Source of the DNA: Muribaculaceae bacterium
GTDB lineage: Bacteria > Bacteroidota > Bacteroidia > Bacteroidales > Muribaculaceae
NCBI GenBank assembly: GCA_009775225.1
Contig: VSPE01000025.1
Coordinates: forward strand, 1-31,319
DNA: 31,319 nucleotides
Direction: 5' to 3'
The notes below the pieces were generated by a model. That model was not told the DNA's origin, made no database searches, and was given only the letters and a program-made list of their open reading frames with translations. Shown piece after piece: positions 1 to 8,109 of this stretch. Every line of letters begins with the position of its first letter. Positions within the stretch are counted from its first letter, which is position 1. The translations under genes were made by a program, and so were the position numbers.

Positions 1-84
1 TCCCTCCTCGTAAACTGCACCTTAACATAAAATTCACCACCCTGTCATTAACAATGATTATTAAACAACCTCTAAATTCTCGCC

Positions 85-1458
85 ATGGCCAAGACAAAGA
101 CCAAGACTATGTGGTTCTGCACTTCCTGCGGAGCCGACTCTCCAAAGTGGACGGGCAAGTGCCCCGCGTGCGGAGAATGGAATACCATGGTAGAAGAAAA
201 GGTGTGCGGCACCACAACATCGGCTTCGTCGGCTATGCCTCTGCGCCCCAAGAGCACGCCTCTGCCGGTAAACAGCATAGAGGCTGTAGATGAGCCTCGT
301 TTCCACATGCCCAGCGAAGAGCTGAACCGCGTGCTCGGCGGCGGCCTTGTCAAAGGCTCGATAGTGCTTCTCGGCGGTGAGCCGGGCATAGGCAAGTCGA
401 CTCTCATCCTTCAGAACCTTTTGGCTATACGCAAGCGCCGCATACTGTATGTGTCCGGGGAGGAAAGCGCGACACAGCTCAAACTACGAGCCGACCGCAT
501 AGGGCGCGGCAGCGACAACCTCTACATCGTGTGTGAGACTTCGCTCGAAAATATTTTCTCGCATATCGAAGACACTGCTCCTGACATCCTTGTGGTGGAC
601 TCGATACAGACTATAGCCACCGACACGCTAGACTCGTCGGCAGGCAGCGTGAGCCAGGTGCGCGAATGTGCCGCAGCACTGCTCAAGTTTGCCAAGGAGA
701 GCGGCGTGCCCGTGATACTGATAGGGCACATCAACAAGGAAGGGACTCTTGCAGGGCCTAAGGTGCTGGAGCATATTGTGGACGCGGTGCTACAGTTCGA
801 AGGAGACCGCCAGTATATGTACCGTCTTCTCAGGGCTATCAAGAACCGCTTCGGCAGCACGTCGGAGTTGGGTATCTATGAAATGGAGCAGCGAGGTCTC
901 CGCGAGGTTACAAACCCGTCGGAGATGCTTCTGAGCCACTCCGAGAGCGAAGAGCTGTCGGGCGTGGCAATAGGTGTGACTCTCGAAGGTATGCGCCCCT
1001 TCCTAATTGAGGCGCAGGCTCTGGTGAGCACGGCAGCCTACGGCACTCCACAGCGCTCAGTGACGGGGTTCGACGCCAAGCGCATGAATATGCTACTGGC
1101 GGTGCTCGAGAAACGAGTAGGCTTCAAGCTTGGCTCCAAAGATGTGTTTCTGAATATTGCGGGCGGTCTTAAGGTGAATGACCCTGCGCTCGACCTGGGT
1201 GTTATTGCCGCTATCCTTTCGAGCAATGTCGATATGGCTATTCCCCGGAACTGGTGTATGGCAGGCGAGGTTGGTCTGTCGGGCGAAATCCGTCCTGTGA
1301 CCCGCATTGAGCAGCGTATCGCCGAGGCCGAAAAGCTCGGGATGACTGATATGCTTATTCCCGCACGCAACATCAAGGGTTTCGACACAAGCAAGCTTTC
1401 GATAAGGCTTCACGAGGTGGCTAAGGTTAGCGATGCTTTCCGTGTACTTTTCGGATAA
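85..1458 (+). CDS. radA: DNA repair protein RadA (Sms)
   Basis: RadA is a cytosolic RecA-like ATPase that acts with RecA on recombination intermediates and branch migration. At 457 aa it has the usual full length. A four-cysteine zinc finger is at the N-terminus (C12, C15, C26, C29). The Walker A motif GGEPGIGKST is at about residues 97-106, and the Walker B segment ILVVDSIQT ends in D172. The RadA-specific KNRFG motif lies at about 253-257. The C-terminal third is the Lon-protease-like domain. The ATG at 85 gives the complete zinc finger. The 84 bases upstream hold no promoter I could identify confidently, so the gene could belong to an operon starting outside the window. No terminator with a strong T-tract follows. 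Confidence 0.97.
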   Translation: MAKTKTKTMWFCTSCGADSPKWTGKCPACGEWNTMVEEKVCGTTTSASSAMPLRPKSTPLPVNSIEAVDEPRFHMPSEELNRVLGGGLVKGSIVLLGGEPGIGKSTLILQNLLAIRKRRILYVSGEESATQLKLRADRIGRGSDNLYIVCETSLENIFSHIEDTAPDILVVDSIQTIATDTLDSSAGSVSQVRECAAALLKFAKESGVPVILIGHINKEGTLAGPKVLEHIVDAVLQFEGDRQYMYRLLRAIKNRFGSTSELGIYEMEQRGLREVTNPSEMLLSHSESEELSGVAIGVTLEGMRPFLIEAQALVSTAAYGTPQRSVTGFDAKRMNMLLAVLEKRVGFKLGSKDVFLNIAGGLKVNDPALDLGVIAAILSSNVDMAIPRNWCMAGEVGLSGEIRPVTRIEQRIAEAEKLGMTDMLIPARNIKGFDTSKLSIRLHEVAKVSDAFRVLFG

Positions 1459-1782
1459 GCATTTCGCCGATACTTTCCAATATACCAAATAATTAAGACT
1501 ATTTAAAAACAATTTTTTGTAAAGCCGAAATCACGGAGCATGGGCTTGTGGATAGCACCATCAATGGAGTGTCGGAGACACGACCGACAGCTATTGACTC
1601 AACGTACTATCGCGCAGGTCTCCGACCACTGTTTTACCATTTATCCAAACGTACTTAAACAAATGCGCCGTGGTTTCGGCCTGGGCCATACTTCCGGCCT
1701 CTTCCCGGCAGGAAGTAGCGAGGGGACGGCCTTCCTTGCGGATGACCGTCCCCTGTAATATGTAGTGAGGATTGTCTACGGA
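1459..1782. other. Gene-poor stretch between radA and the OmpH-like gene
   Basis: About 320 bases with no convincing gene. A 72-codon open frame on the plus strand (1540-1758) has a composition unlike the neighbouring proteins and no family resemblance. The stretch holds a 9-bp inverted repeat (GTCGGAGAC at 1571-1579 and GTCTCCGAC at 1618-1626). Near the 3' end of the OmpH-like gene it holds two tandem hairpins, described separately. The two genes converge here, so the stretch mainly serves as a 3' region for both. Confidence 0.5.
1690..1753 (-). terminator. Tandem hairpins downstream of the OmpH-like gene
   Basis: Two stem-loops follow the stop codon at 1783 on the minus strand. The first pairs GGGGACGG (1722-1729) with CCGTCCCC (1746-1753), an 8-bp GC-rich stem with a 16-nt loop. 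The second pairs ACTTCC (1690-1695) with GGAAGT (1711-1716). Neither is followed by a long T-run on the minus strand. They are therefore either an atypical terminator or a 3'-end stabilising structure. Confidence 0.45.
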
Positions 1783-2391
1783 TTATTTTGCGGCTTCGGT
1801 CTGGAGACGTGCGTTCAGACCTTCGATAATCTCGGCAGTGATATCGAGGGCGGGGTTGAAGTAGACACCGGCTTCGCGGAGAAGAATAGCGTCGTAGCCT
1901 CGTGTGGCGTTGTAGTCGCGCACGAAGTTGTTGATAGAGTCGGAGAGGCGGGCGCGAATTGCGAGGTCGGCCTGAGCGAGACGCTGCTGCTGAGTGTTGA
2001 GGTAGTTCTCAGCTTCCTGACCTTTCTTCTGGAAGCTCTGCATGTCGGCGTCCATAGAAGCCTGCGAAAGATATATGTTGTTCTGCTGCTTCTGACCGAT
2101 GTTGTTGGCCATGTTCTGCAGCTCGCGCTGCTTAGACTCATGCCACTGCTGGAGGCGGTTTACTTCGCGCTGCTGCTCTTCGAGGAGCTGCTGAGCGAGT
2201 TTGTACTCACGCATTACAGAGTCGGCGTCGATATATCGTATGTTTGTAACAACTGCAGGAGCTGCTTCGGTGTCGGCTGTTGCGGCAGTGGCTGTTTCAG
2301 CGGTTCCGGCAGCCTTGTCGGAGCAAGCTGCAGCAGCGGCTATCACGGCGACTGAGAGAATAGATTTTACTGTTAAGGACAGTTTTTTCAT
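1783..2391 (-). CDS. OmpH/Skp-like periplasmic chaperone, predicted lipoprotein
   Basis: This 202-aa protein resembles the OmpH/Skp family, whose members hold unfolded outer-membrane proteins in the periplasm. The N-terminus is a signal peptide ending in AAAC, with C23 as the probable lipidated residue followed by Ser-Asp, so the protein is probably a lipoprotein. The centre (about residues 65-150) is rich in Gln, Glu and Leu and should form the long coiled-coil arms typical of Skp. The C-terminal part has the family pattern ending in an Asp-Ile-Thr-containing strand and a helix. A good -7 element lies 66 bases upstream. In other Bacteroidales, OmpH genes often sit next to bamA; here the gene stands alone between radA and pepD, so it may be a paralogue. 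Confidence 0.85.
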   Translation of the reverse strand: MKKLSLTVKSILSVAVIAAAAACSDKAAGTAETATAATADTEAAPAVVTNIRYIDADSVMREYKLAQQLLEEQQREVNRLQQWHESKQRELQNMANNIGQKQQNNIYLSQASMDADMQSFQKKGQEAENYLNTQQQRLAQADLAIRARLSDSINNFVRDYNATRGYDAILLREAGVYFNPALDITAEIIEGLNARLQTEAAK

Positions 2392-2744
2392 TCGAGGATA
2401 TTCGGTTGTGAAGCGTTTAAGGTTAAGTTGGTTGCTTCAGGTTCGTATTATTGCTGCAAAGATAAGTGTTTTTACCCAATGTTGTACCGATTTTCACAAT
2501 CATTAATATAACCTGTGTTGCGATACAAATCCACACCGCCTCGCACATACACTCCGGCGGATGTAGGATGCTGTGGCTGAGGCTATATATGCAGGCCGAA
2601 AATACACGAGTTTTCTATTTTTCACAAATTTTATTTTTACGCTCCAATTTAATTTCGTAATTTTAGGCCGCACAAAGATGATGCGAGACATCATTTTTTT
2701 AGAAAACCGTATTCATAAACCTACTAAATACAAGATACCGCGAC
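2392..2744. other. Divergent intergenic region between the OmpH-like gene and pepD
   Basis: A stretch of 353 bases between two divergent genes, AT-rich in its right half (about 2600-2700). It holds the promoter of the OmpH-like gene on the minus strand (listed separately). For pepD I found only a weak plus-strand candidate, TAATTTTA at 2658-2665, with one mismatch to TAnnTTTG and no convincing -33 box. Short open frames on both strands here look spurious. Confidence 0.5.
2457..2464 (-). promoter_or_regulatory. Bacteroidetes -7 element for the OmpH-like gene
   Basis: Read on the minus strand this is TATCTTTG, a perfect match to the Bacteroidetes sigma-ABfr -7 consensus TAnnTTTG. It lies 66 bases before the ATG at 2391, implying a leader of roughly 55-60 nt. 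No clear TTTG -33 box was found at the expected spacing. Confidence 0.6.
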
Positions 2745-4202
2745 ATGACAATCAAAGACCTTAAGCCTGCCCTTGTTTTCTCGATTTTCGACGAAATCAA
2801 CCAGGTCCCCCGCCCTTCCAAAAAGGAAGAGAAGATTCGTCAATATCTGCTTGACTTTGCCGCCAAGCACAATATAGAAGTCAAGACAGACACCATTGGC
2901 AATGTGGTTATGCGCAAGCCCGCCACACCCGGCAAAGAAAATGCTCCTACTGTAGTACTCCAGTCGCACATGGACATGGTGTGCGAGAGCAACGACAAGA
3001 GCTTCGACTTCACCACCCAGCCTATCCGCACTATTGTAGACGGTGAATGGCTTCGCGCCGACGGTACCACCCTCGGAGCCGACAACGGCATCGGCATGGC
3101 TGCGTCGCTGGCCGTAATGGTAGACAAAGACCTTGTACACGGCCCTGTGGAAGCACTCTTCACGGTAGATGAAGAAACCGGCCTTACCGGCGCCAACAAC
3201 CTGGGCGACGGCATGCTTACCGGCTCGATACTCCTTAACCTTGACTCGGAAGACGATGCCGAGATATTTGTAGGCTGTGCCGGCGGCGTAGACACTACCT
3301 GTCTGTTCAGCTACAAGCGCTCTTTCGCACCCACCGATTTCCACTACTTCAAGATGGATATTTCGGGCCTTCTCGGCGGCCACTCGGGCGGCGACATCCA
3401 CCAGGGCCGCGCCAACGCCAACAAGCTGCTCGCACGCTTCCTCTTCGGGCTGAGCCTGGAGCATGGGGTATCGCTCTGCGAAATCGACGGCGGCAACCTG
3501 CGCAACGCCATTCCGCGCGCCGCACACGCCGTGTTCGGCGTAGACACCTCGCGCAAAGAGCAGGTGCGCGTAGCCTTCAACAAATTCGCAGCTGATGTAG
3601 AGCGTGAATACGCAGGACTCGAAACAGGCATGAAATTCGAGCTTACCACCGTCGAACGCCCCGAATACGCAGTTGACTCCGAGACAAGCCGCAACCTTAT
3701 CGAAGCGCTTTACAGCGCACCTCACGGCGTGATTTCGATGAGCCGCGACCTCGAAGGGCTGGTAGAGACATCGACCAACCTCGCATCGGTGAAGATGCAG
3801 CCCGACAACAAAATTCTTGTGACCACCTCGCAGCGCTCGTCGGTAGAGTCGCGCAAATGGGATATCGCATATCAGGTAGAAGCGCTCTTCCGTCTTGCCG
3901 GCGCAGAAGTGACACACGGCGATGGCTACCCCGGCTGGGCTCCCAACATGAACTCTCCTATCATGCACATCGCATCGGAGGCATACGAAGAGCTTTACGG
4001 TGTTAAGCCTGCCATCAAGGCTATCCATGCCGGCCTGGAGTGCGGACTCTTCCTCCAGAAGTATCCCCACCTCGACATGGTATCGTTCGGCCCGACCCTG
4101 CGCGACGTGCACTCACCCAGCGAACGTATGCACATTCCGGCCGTAGAACGTTTCTGGGGTCAGCTCACACGCACCCTCGAAAAAGTAGCCGACCTTAAAT
4201 AA
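2745..4202 (+). CDS. pepD: Aminoacyl-histidine dipeptidase (M20 family, PepD-like)
   Basis: PepD is a cytosolic di-zinc peptidase that hydrolyses Xaa-His and other dipeptides for amino-acid recovery. The 485-aa length matches the family. Catalytic landmarks are visible in order: SHMDMV with H75 and D77, GADNGIG with D113 as bridging ligand, VDEETGLTG with the general-base pair E143-E144, LDSED with D167, and the C-terminal IHAGLECG carrying the last metal His. The region between about 190 and 385 is the inserted lid domain of the M20C type. The ATG at 2745 opens directly on the conserved family N-terminus. An inverted repeat just after the stop is a likely terminator. The following N-acetylmuramidase gene is 98 bases away and may be separately expressed. 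Confidence 0.95.
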   Translation: MTIKDLKPALVFSIFDEINQVPRPSKKEEKIRQYLLDFAAKHNIEVKTDTIGNVVMRKPATPGKENAPTVVLQSHMDMVCESNDKSFDFTTQPIRTIVDGEWLRADGTTLGADNGIGMAASLAVMVDKDLVHGPVEALFTVDEETGLTGANNLGDGMLTGSILLNLDSEDDAEIFVGCAGGVDTTCLFSYKRSFAPTDFHYFKMDISGLLGGHSGGDIHQGRANANKLLARFLFGLSLEHGVSLCEIDGGNLRNAIPRAAHAVFGVDTSRKEQVRVAFNKFAADVEREYAGLETGMKFELTTVERPEYAVDSETSRNLIEALYSAPHGVISMSRDLEGLVETSTNLASVKMQPDNKILVTTSQRSSVESRKWDIAYQVEALFRLAGAEVTHGDGYPGWAPNMNSPIMHIASEAYEELYGVKPAIKAIHAGLECGLFLQKYPHLDMVSFGPTLRDVHSPSERMHIPAVERFWGQLTRTLEKVADLK

Positions 4203-4212
4203 GACTATCTTA

Positions 4213-4254
4213 CAATGGCGGTGCGCTACGGCATGGGCCGGCTCACCGCCATTG
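4213..4254 (+). terminator. Hairpin after pepD
   Basis: CAATGGCGGTG (4213-4223) is perfectly complementary to CACCGCCATTG (4244-4254), giving an 11-bp stem with a 20-nt loop immediately after the pepD stop. The sequence beyond the stem is only moderately T-rich, so termination efficiency is uncertain. Confidence 0.6.
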
Positions 4255-4300
4255 TCATCATTATACACCACCGCCTATCAGACTCCTTATATACATAGCC

Positions 4301-5071
4301 ATGACAGCACTCGCCGCGACCTACACCACGGCGAACGATATGGATTGCACCTATACGGCCGACAGCCGGCTCTCGGTAATGGAACAGATACTCGGCGGCA
4401 TAGACGCGCAAGGACGCCGATATATAATTATCGACGACGATACCCTGCACATTTCGTTTATCCCACCGGCCGACGGCCCCAAGCATACCGGGCCACTCAC
4501 AGAAGAAGACTTCGAGGAGGTGGCAGCGGCTCTTGATGTTGAGGCAGCCGCAATCCGGGCTATCGTAGAAATCGAGACCGGACGCACCCGAAAGGGATTT
4601 CATGCCGAGGGGAAACCTATTATAAATTTCGACCTGCCGGTATTCAGGCGCGCCGCCACACGTCGCGGCATCAACCTGGTCAAGCACAGCTCCAGCCCGG
4701 CGCTCAAGCCTGTCAACATAAAGAAATACGGAGGCCAGCAGGCCGCCCAGCAAGCCCGCTTCGATGCGGCGCTCGCTATCGACAGCATTGCGGCCATTGA
4801 GAGCACTTTCTGGGGGATGTTCCAGATAGGAGGCTTCAACTGGAAACTATGCGGCATGCCGTCGCGCGAAGAGTTTGTGAAAATGATGTCGCGCTCGGAA
4901 TACGACCAGCTGCGCCTCTTTGCCAACTACATGGAGAACACAGGGCTTGTAAAACATCTCAAGGCCAAGAACTGGGCCGCCTTCGCGCGGATATACAACG
5001 GGCCTTCGTATGCCTCGCGCGGCTATCACACACGCATGGCGGCTGCTTACCGCAAGTATAGCGGTAAATAA
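4301..5071 (+). CDS. N-acetylmuramidase-domain protein (endolysin-like)
   Basis: This 256-aa protein matches the N-acetylmuramidase family (Pfam PF11860), peptidoglycan-cleaving enzymes best known from phage endolysins. The domain runs from about residue 65 to the end. The family start VExxxG is at 89-94, making E90 the likely catalytic acid. FWGMFQIGGFNW at 170-181 corresponds to the family's GLFQImGfNy segment. The C-terminal YNGPSYASRGYHTRMAAAY matches the family's closing motif. Residues 1-65 have no recognised domain. No signal peptide or transmembrane segment is visible, so export would need another route or lysis. Neighbours are housekeeping genes; no holin, portal or integrase is nearby. 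It may be a domesticated phage lysin or a wall-recycling enzyme. Confidence 0.85.
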   Translation: MTALAATYTTANDMDCTYTADSRLSVMEQILGGIDAQGRRYIIIDDDTLHISFIPPADGPKHTGPLTEEDFEEVAAALDVEAAAIRAIVEIETGRTRKGFHAEGKPIINFDLPVFRRAATRRGINLVKHSSSPALKPVNIKKYGGQQAAQQARFDAALAIDSIAAIESTFWGMFQIGGFNWKLCGMPSREEFVKMMSRSEYDQLRLFANYMENTGLVKHLKAKNWAAFARIYNGPSYASRGYHTRMAAAYRKYSGK

Positions 5072-5079
5072 ATTATCAC

Positions 5080-5093
5080 AGCGGCAAGCCGCT
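5080..5093. terminator. Short palindrome between convergent genes
   Basis: AGCGGCAAGCCGCT is a perfect palindromic stem, foldable with a CAAG tetraloop. It lies between the stop of the N-acetylmuramidase gene (5071) and the stop of the porin gene (5127). A T-containing tract (TTGTTTC) follows on the plus strand. It may end transcription from either side. Confidence 0.4.
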
Positions 5094-5126
5094 TGTTTCA
5101 GCCGGCATTGCCTGTAAATTCAGTTA

Positions 5127-7145
5127 TCAATTAAGGAAATCGACCGATATGCCAAGCTGCAGACGCGCCGGGTTCAGCGGGTAGTAAGGCATCGAGAAAT
5201 AATTGTCTCCGCCGAAGAGGCCTTTGTTGGCATGCGAGTACATGACGAAGAAGCGTGCGCGGCTGAGCTTCATATTTAGGTATGCGTTGCAGAACGGATA
5301 GTTGCCCACCATATTCTCGCGCTGATTGGCAAAGGAGGCGAGAGCGGGCTGATACAGCGGCGCGTAGTACCGTGTGTAATAGTCGCAGTCGATGCCGAAC
5401 TGCACATTGAGTGTGGCCACACGGAATAAGAGGTACATATTGGAGTACACAGCGAGCTTCGGGAGCGGCAGCACATTGTCGTCGGTAGAAGTCTGGTATG
5501 TAATGGAGTTTTCCCAGTTCCAGATACCGAAGCGCAGTTTCTGCTTGAGCGACAGCGAGAGCACCTGCACGGAACCACCATGCTGACGGGGCAGGCCATC
5601 GGCGCCTAAATAGATATGATTTTGCAGGTTGGTGAGGCTCGCTCTGAAATTGGTACCTGTGCGGCCGAGATTGAGCTGACCGCCGAAAGAGACGTCGCGC
5701 TGCTTACCGAAGTTGTTTTTCCAGATGAAGTGATTGGAGATGTAACGCTGCATCAGCAGGGGTGCCGCAGTATTGTGAAAGCGCCCGAAAGCCGTTATGT
5801 CGACGCTGTCGCCTAGGAACTTGAAGCGAGTTGAGAGTTCACCGTCGACCTTAAGGTCTCCCGCAACATCGCCCACGAAACCAAGCTCGGCAGTGGCGGC
5901 ATAGCGTATGAGCGAGCCTTTCTGCTTTGTCAGTTGGGCACCCACCCACATGAGCTGCTGCGTTGCCTTGGGGTCGAAAGTTCCTATTCCTTCGGGGAAG
6001 GGAGTGAGCGCGAGGTTGGCACGGTCGAGAGTATCGGGCGTAAAGGTGTAGCGTCGCATCTGATGTGTGACATAGGCCGCAAGACCGAACTTGGCATACT
6101 TGTGGAAACCTTCGATGAGCGAAACACCCACGGTGTTGGTGAGGGCCCAGTACGAGGTCTCGTCGCGTGTGAAATCGGGGTTAAGATAAGTATGCTCAAA
6201 AAACTTGCTTGTCTCCGACGACATACCGTCGACGAACAGGTGTTTGTCGGAATTGAAACGAAGAGTGTATATGAATGACGAAACAGGAATGTATATGCGT
6301 CGGGTAGTGGTATCATCGACCGCCTCTTCGTGCCAGTAACCCACTTTGTAGCGGTTGTTTACGTACAGTTCTGTACCGCGCAGACGAGTATGTGCGTCGT
6401 TGAGGTTTGTCGGGATTGCCTTCGGGTCGACCGAAGTTACACCGCCCTGCAGCTCTGCGGGGTCGGTTATATACAGCATATCTGTGATACCGCCGTTTTC
6501 CTTGTTGAGAAGATTGTAATTGTTGAAATAAGCCTGCATCTCGTATCGGTCGCCCATATACGAGCCGGAGAGGCCCCACGAAAGGTCTTTTGTGGCCTGA
6601 CTGTTATAGCAGCCTTTTGAGTATATGAAATCAAGGAAAGCACCTACCTGTGCTCGCTTGTTGATATTGCCCGAGAAAGTGCCTTTGAGCCACTCCTGGG
6701 TGTTGTCGCGGCTGCCTGCGGTACTGAAGTCGACAATTGTCATGGGTATGCGCGTGTTATAGAAGCGCATCTTGTCGTGAGTTGGCATCCAGTGCTCGAG
6801 GGCGTCGGCGAAGAAGAAGTCGCTCATCGGCTTCCGCTCATGAAAAATCATATTAAGACCTTCGGCACCAAGATTTCCAGTCGTGACATAGGCATCGCTC
6901 ACCATGGACGGCACGCTGCGGCGGTAAAGGTTTAATGAAAGAGTATCCATATCGGCCTCTTCGCGCAGGCCGAGAGGCGAAAGGAGCTTCCATGCGTAGC
7001 TTCGGCCTATTTCCTGCTTCTTTTTTGTGGCAATAGGGGAGCCGTCGGCATTGCGCTGCTGAGCCACGGCACCGGCCGCCATTACGAGCACGAGCACTAC
7101 GGCCGATAAAGGGCGATATAGAGAGTGTATAAGTGTCTTTTTCAT
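5127..7145 (-). CDS. Putative porin (Porin_10-like outer-membrane beta-barrel)
   Basis: A 672-aa protein with a classic signal peptide (MKKTLIHSLYRP, then a hydrophobic stretch ending AGAVA before QQ). The mature part has alternating aromatic and polar strands typical of an outer-membrane barrel. It resembles the Bacteroidetes 'putative porin' family (Porin_10), including the early segment TIVDFSTAGSRDNTQ and a following strand pattern with repeated inner/outer residues. The likely role is a diffusion channel, substrate unknown. The open frame extends to 7400, but the extension lacks export features and overlaps the divergent gene. The ATG at 7145 begins the signal peptide and lies just after a perfect -7 element, so it was chosen. 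The gene is monocistronic, with convergent and divergent neighbours. Confidence 0.85.
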   Translation of the reverse strand: MKKTLIHSLYRPLSAVVLVLVMAAGAVAQQRNADGSPIATKKKQEIGRSYAWKLLSPLGLREEADMDTLSLNLYRRSVPSMVSDAYVTTGNLGAEGLNMIFHERKPMSDFFFADALEHWMPTHDKMRFYNTRIPMTIVDFSTAGSRDNTQEWLKGTFSGNINKRAQVGAFLDFIYSKGCYNSQATKDLSWGLSGSYMGDRYEMQAYFNNYNLLNKENGGITDMLYITDPAELQGGVTSVDPKAIPTNLNDAHTRLRGTELYVNNRYKVGYWHEEAVDDTTTRRIYIPVSSFIYTLRFNSDKHLFVDGMSSETSKFFEHTYLNPDFTRDETSYWALTNTVGVSLIEGFHKYAKFGLAAYVTHQMRRYTFTPDTLDRANLALTPFPEGIGTFDPKATQQLMWVGAQLTKQKGSLIRYAATAELGFVGDVAGDLKVDGELSTRFKFLGDSVDITAFGRFHNTAAPLLMQRYISNHFIWKNNFGKQRDVSFGGQLNLGRTGTNFRASLTNLQNHIYLGADGLPRQHGGSVQVLSLSLKQKLRFGIWNWENSITYQTSTDDNVLPLPKLAVYSNMYLLFRVATLNVQFGIDCDYYTRYYAPLYQPALASFANQRENMVGNYPFCNAYLNMKLSRARFFVMYSHANKGLFGGDNYFSMPYYPLNPARLQLGISVDFLN

Positions 7146-7154
7146 TTGCAGGCA

Positions 7155-7162
7155 CAAAGTTA
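7155..7162 (-). promoter_or_regulatory. -7 element for the putative porin gene
   Basis: On the minus strand this reads TAACTTTG, a perfect TAnnTTTG match. Its last base is only 9 nt before the ATG at 7145, so initiation at the usual distance would give a leader of a few bases. It also supports the start at 7145 over the longer open frame. Confidence 0.6.
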
Positions 7163-7209
7163 AGCATTTTCGCCCAACTATAGCGGCCTCGCGCGCGTTA
7201 AATTGAATA

Positions 7210-8046
7210 ATGGCAACAAAAATGAAACAGGAAAAACTCCGCGGGCGAGCCCCCGTGGTTATAGCATGTGTGATAATAATACTCGGTGCAATAGGTATGA
7301 TGCGGCGCTGCAAGGAAGATAGTGGCGCCTCGATAGCCATGCAGTATGTGAAGCCCGGCGGCGACACACTCGCCGTGGCCATAGAAATGAGTCCGCTCAC
7401 TTACTCGCTCCACAACGACACGGCAGAAGGCTTTGACTACCAAATCCTTCGCGACATTACCGCCGAGCATGGCATTGTTGCGAAATTCTATCCCGTGGCC
7501 AACCTTGAAGACGCGTTCCGAGGGCTTTACAGCCACACCTACGACCTACTGGTGGGCTCACTGCCCTCGACCAACACACTCAAGCATCATTTCCCGGTGA
7601 CTGATGCCGTGTACCTCGACAAGCAGGTGCTTGTGCAGCGTCGCGACAGCATAGGCGGACGCGGACCCGTGACTACACAGAACCAGTTGCTTCGCGACAC
7701 CGTATGGGTAGCCGAAGGCTCGCCCTATCAGACGCGCCTGCGCAATATGTCGCGCGAGTTAGGCGAATCAATCTATGTGGTAAGCCCCGACAAATATTCG
7801 TCGGAGCATCTGGCTATCCTCACGGCGCTCGGCGAAGTGAAACAGGCCGTGGTAAACGAAGCGATAGCGCGCCGGATAGCAGCCGACTACCCTATTCTCG
7901 ACATAGACACCCAGATTTCGTTCAACCAGTTCCAATGCTGGGCAGTGGCACCGGGCGACAGTACCCTGCTGGACTCACTGAATGTGTGGCTGAACAGCTT
8001 CAAGGGCACTCCCGCCTACCACAGACTCGCCGAAAAATATCTATAG
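7210..8046 (+). CDS. Membrane-anchored solute-binding-domain protein (SBP family 3-like)
   Basis: A 278-aa protein with a short basic start, one hydrophobic segment (about residues 16-31) and a periplasmic domain resembling family 3 solute-binding proteins. Family-like features include an early strand TLAVAIEMSPLTYSL, the motif EGFDYQILRDI, and GLYSHTYDLLVGSLPSTNTLKHHFPVTDAVY, which corresponds to the usual 'D...G...T..R...v.FS.PY' region. No ABC permease or ATPase is nearby, and no C-terminal transglycosylase domain (as in MltF) follows, so it is not an obvious transporter part. It could be a sensor-like or orphan binding protein. The hydrophobic segment is followed by MMRRC rather than a lipobox, suggesting an uncleaved anchor. 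The nucleotidase gene follows after 63 bases. Confidence 0.75.
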   Translation: MATKMKQEKLRGRAPVVIACVIIILGAIGMMRRCKEDSGASIAMQYVKPGGDTLAVAIEMSPLTYSLHNDTAEGFDYQILRDITAEHGIVAKFYPVANLEDAFRGLYSHTYDLLVGSLPSTNTLKHHFPVTDAVYLDKQVLVQRRDSIGGRGPVTTQNQLLRDTVWVAEGSPYQTRLRNMSRELGESIYVVSPDKYSSEHLAILTALGEVKQAVVNEAIARRIAADYPILDIDTQISFNQFQCWAVAPGDSTLLDSLNVWLNSFKGTPAYHRLAEKYL

Positions 8047-8075
8047 GGCATCCTCTATTTATCGATAATTTTCCG

Positions 8076-8083
8076 TAACTTCG
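8076..8083 (+). promoter_or_regulatory. Candidate -7 element for the 5'-nucleotidase gene
   Basis: TAACTTCG differs from TAnnTTTG at one base. It lies 26 bases before the ATG at 8110, inside the 63-base gap after the solute-binding-protein gene. No firm -33 box was seen. The nucleotidase gene may instead be read through from upstream. Confidence 0.35.
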
Positions 8084-8109
8084 CGAATACAAACCTAACA
8101 CCGCTTATA

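Noticed and set aside
1540..1758. 72-codon plus-strand frame after radA
   Set aside because: No family features, and it runs through the hairpins that fit a 3' region.
2724..4112. 462-codon minus-strand frame opposite pepD
   Set aside because: Antisense shadow of a strongly conserved peptidase; composition rich in Cys and His, no motif.
7146..7400. N-terminal extension of the porin frame
   Set aside because: It overlaps the divergent gene and the promoter region; a proper signal peptide starts at 7145.
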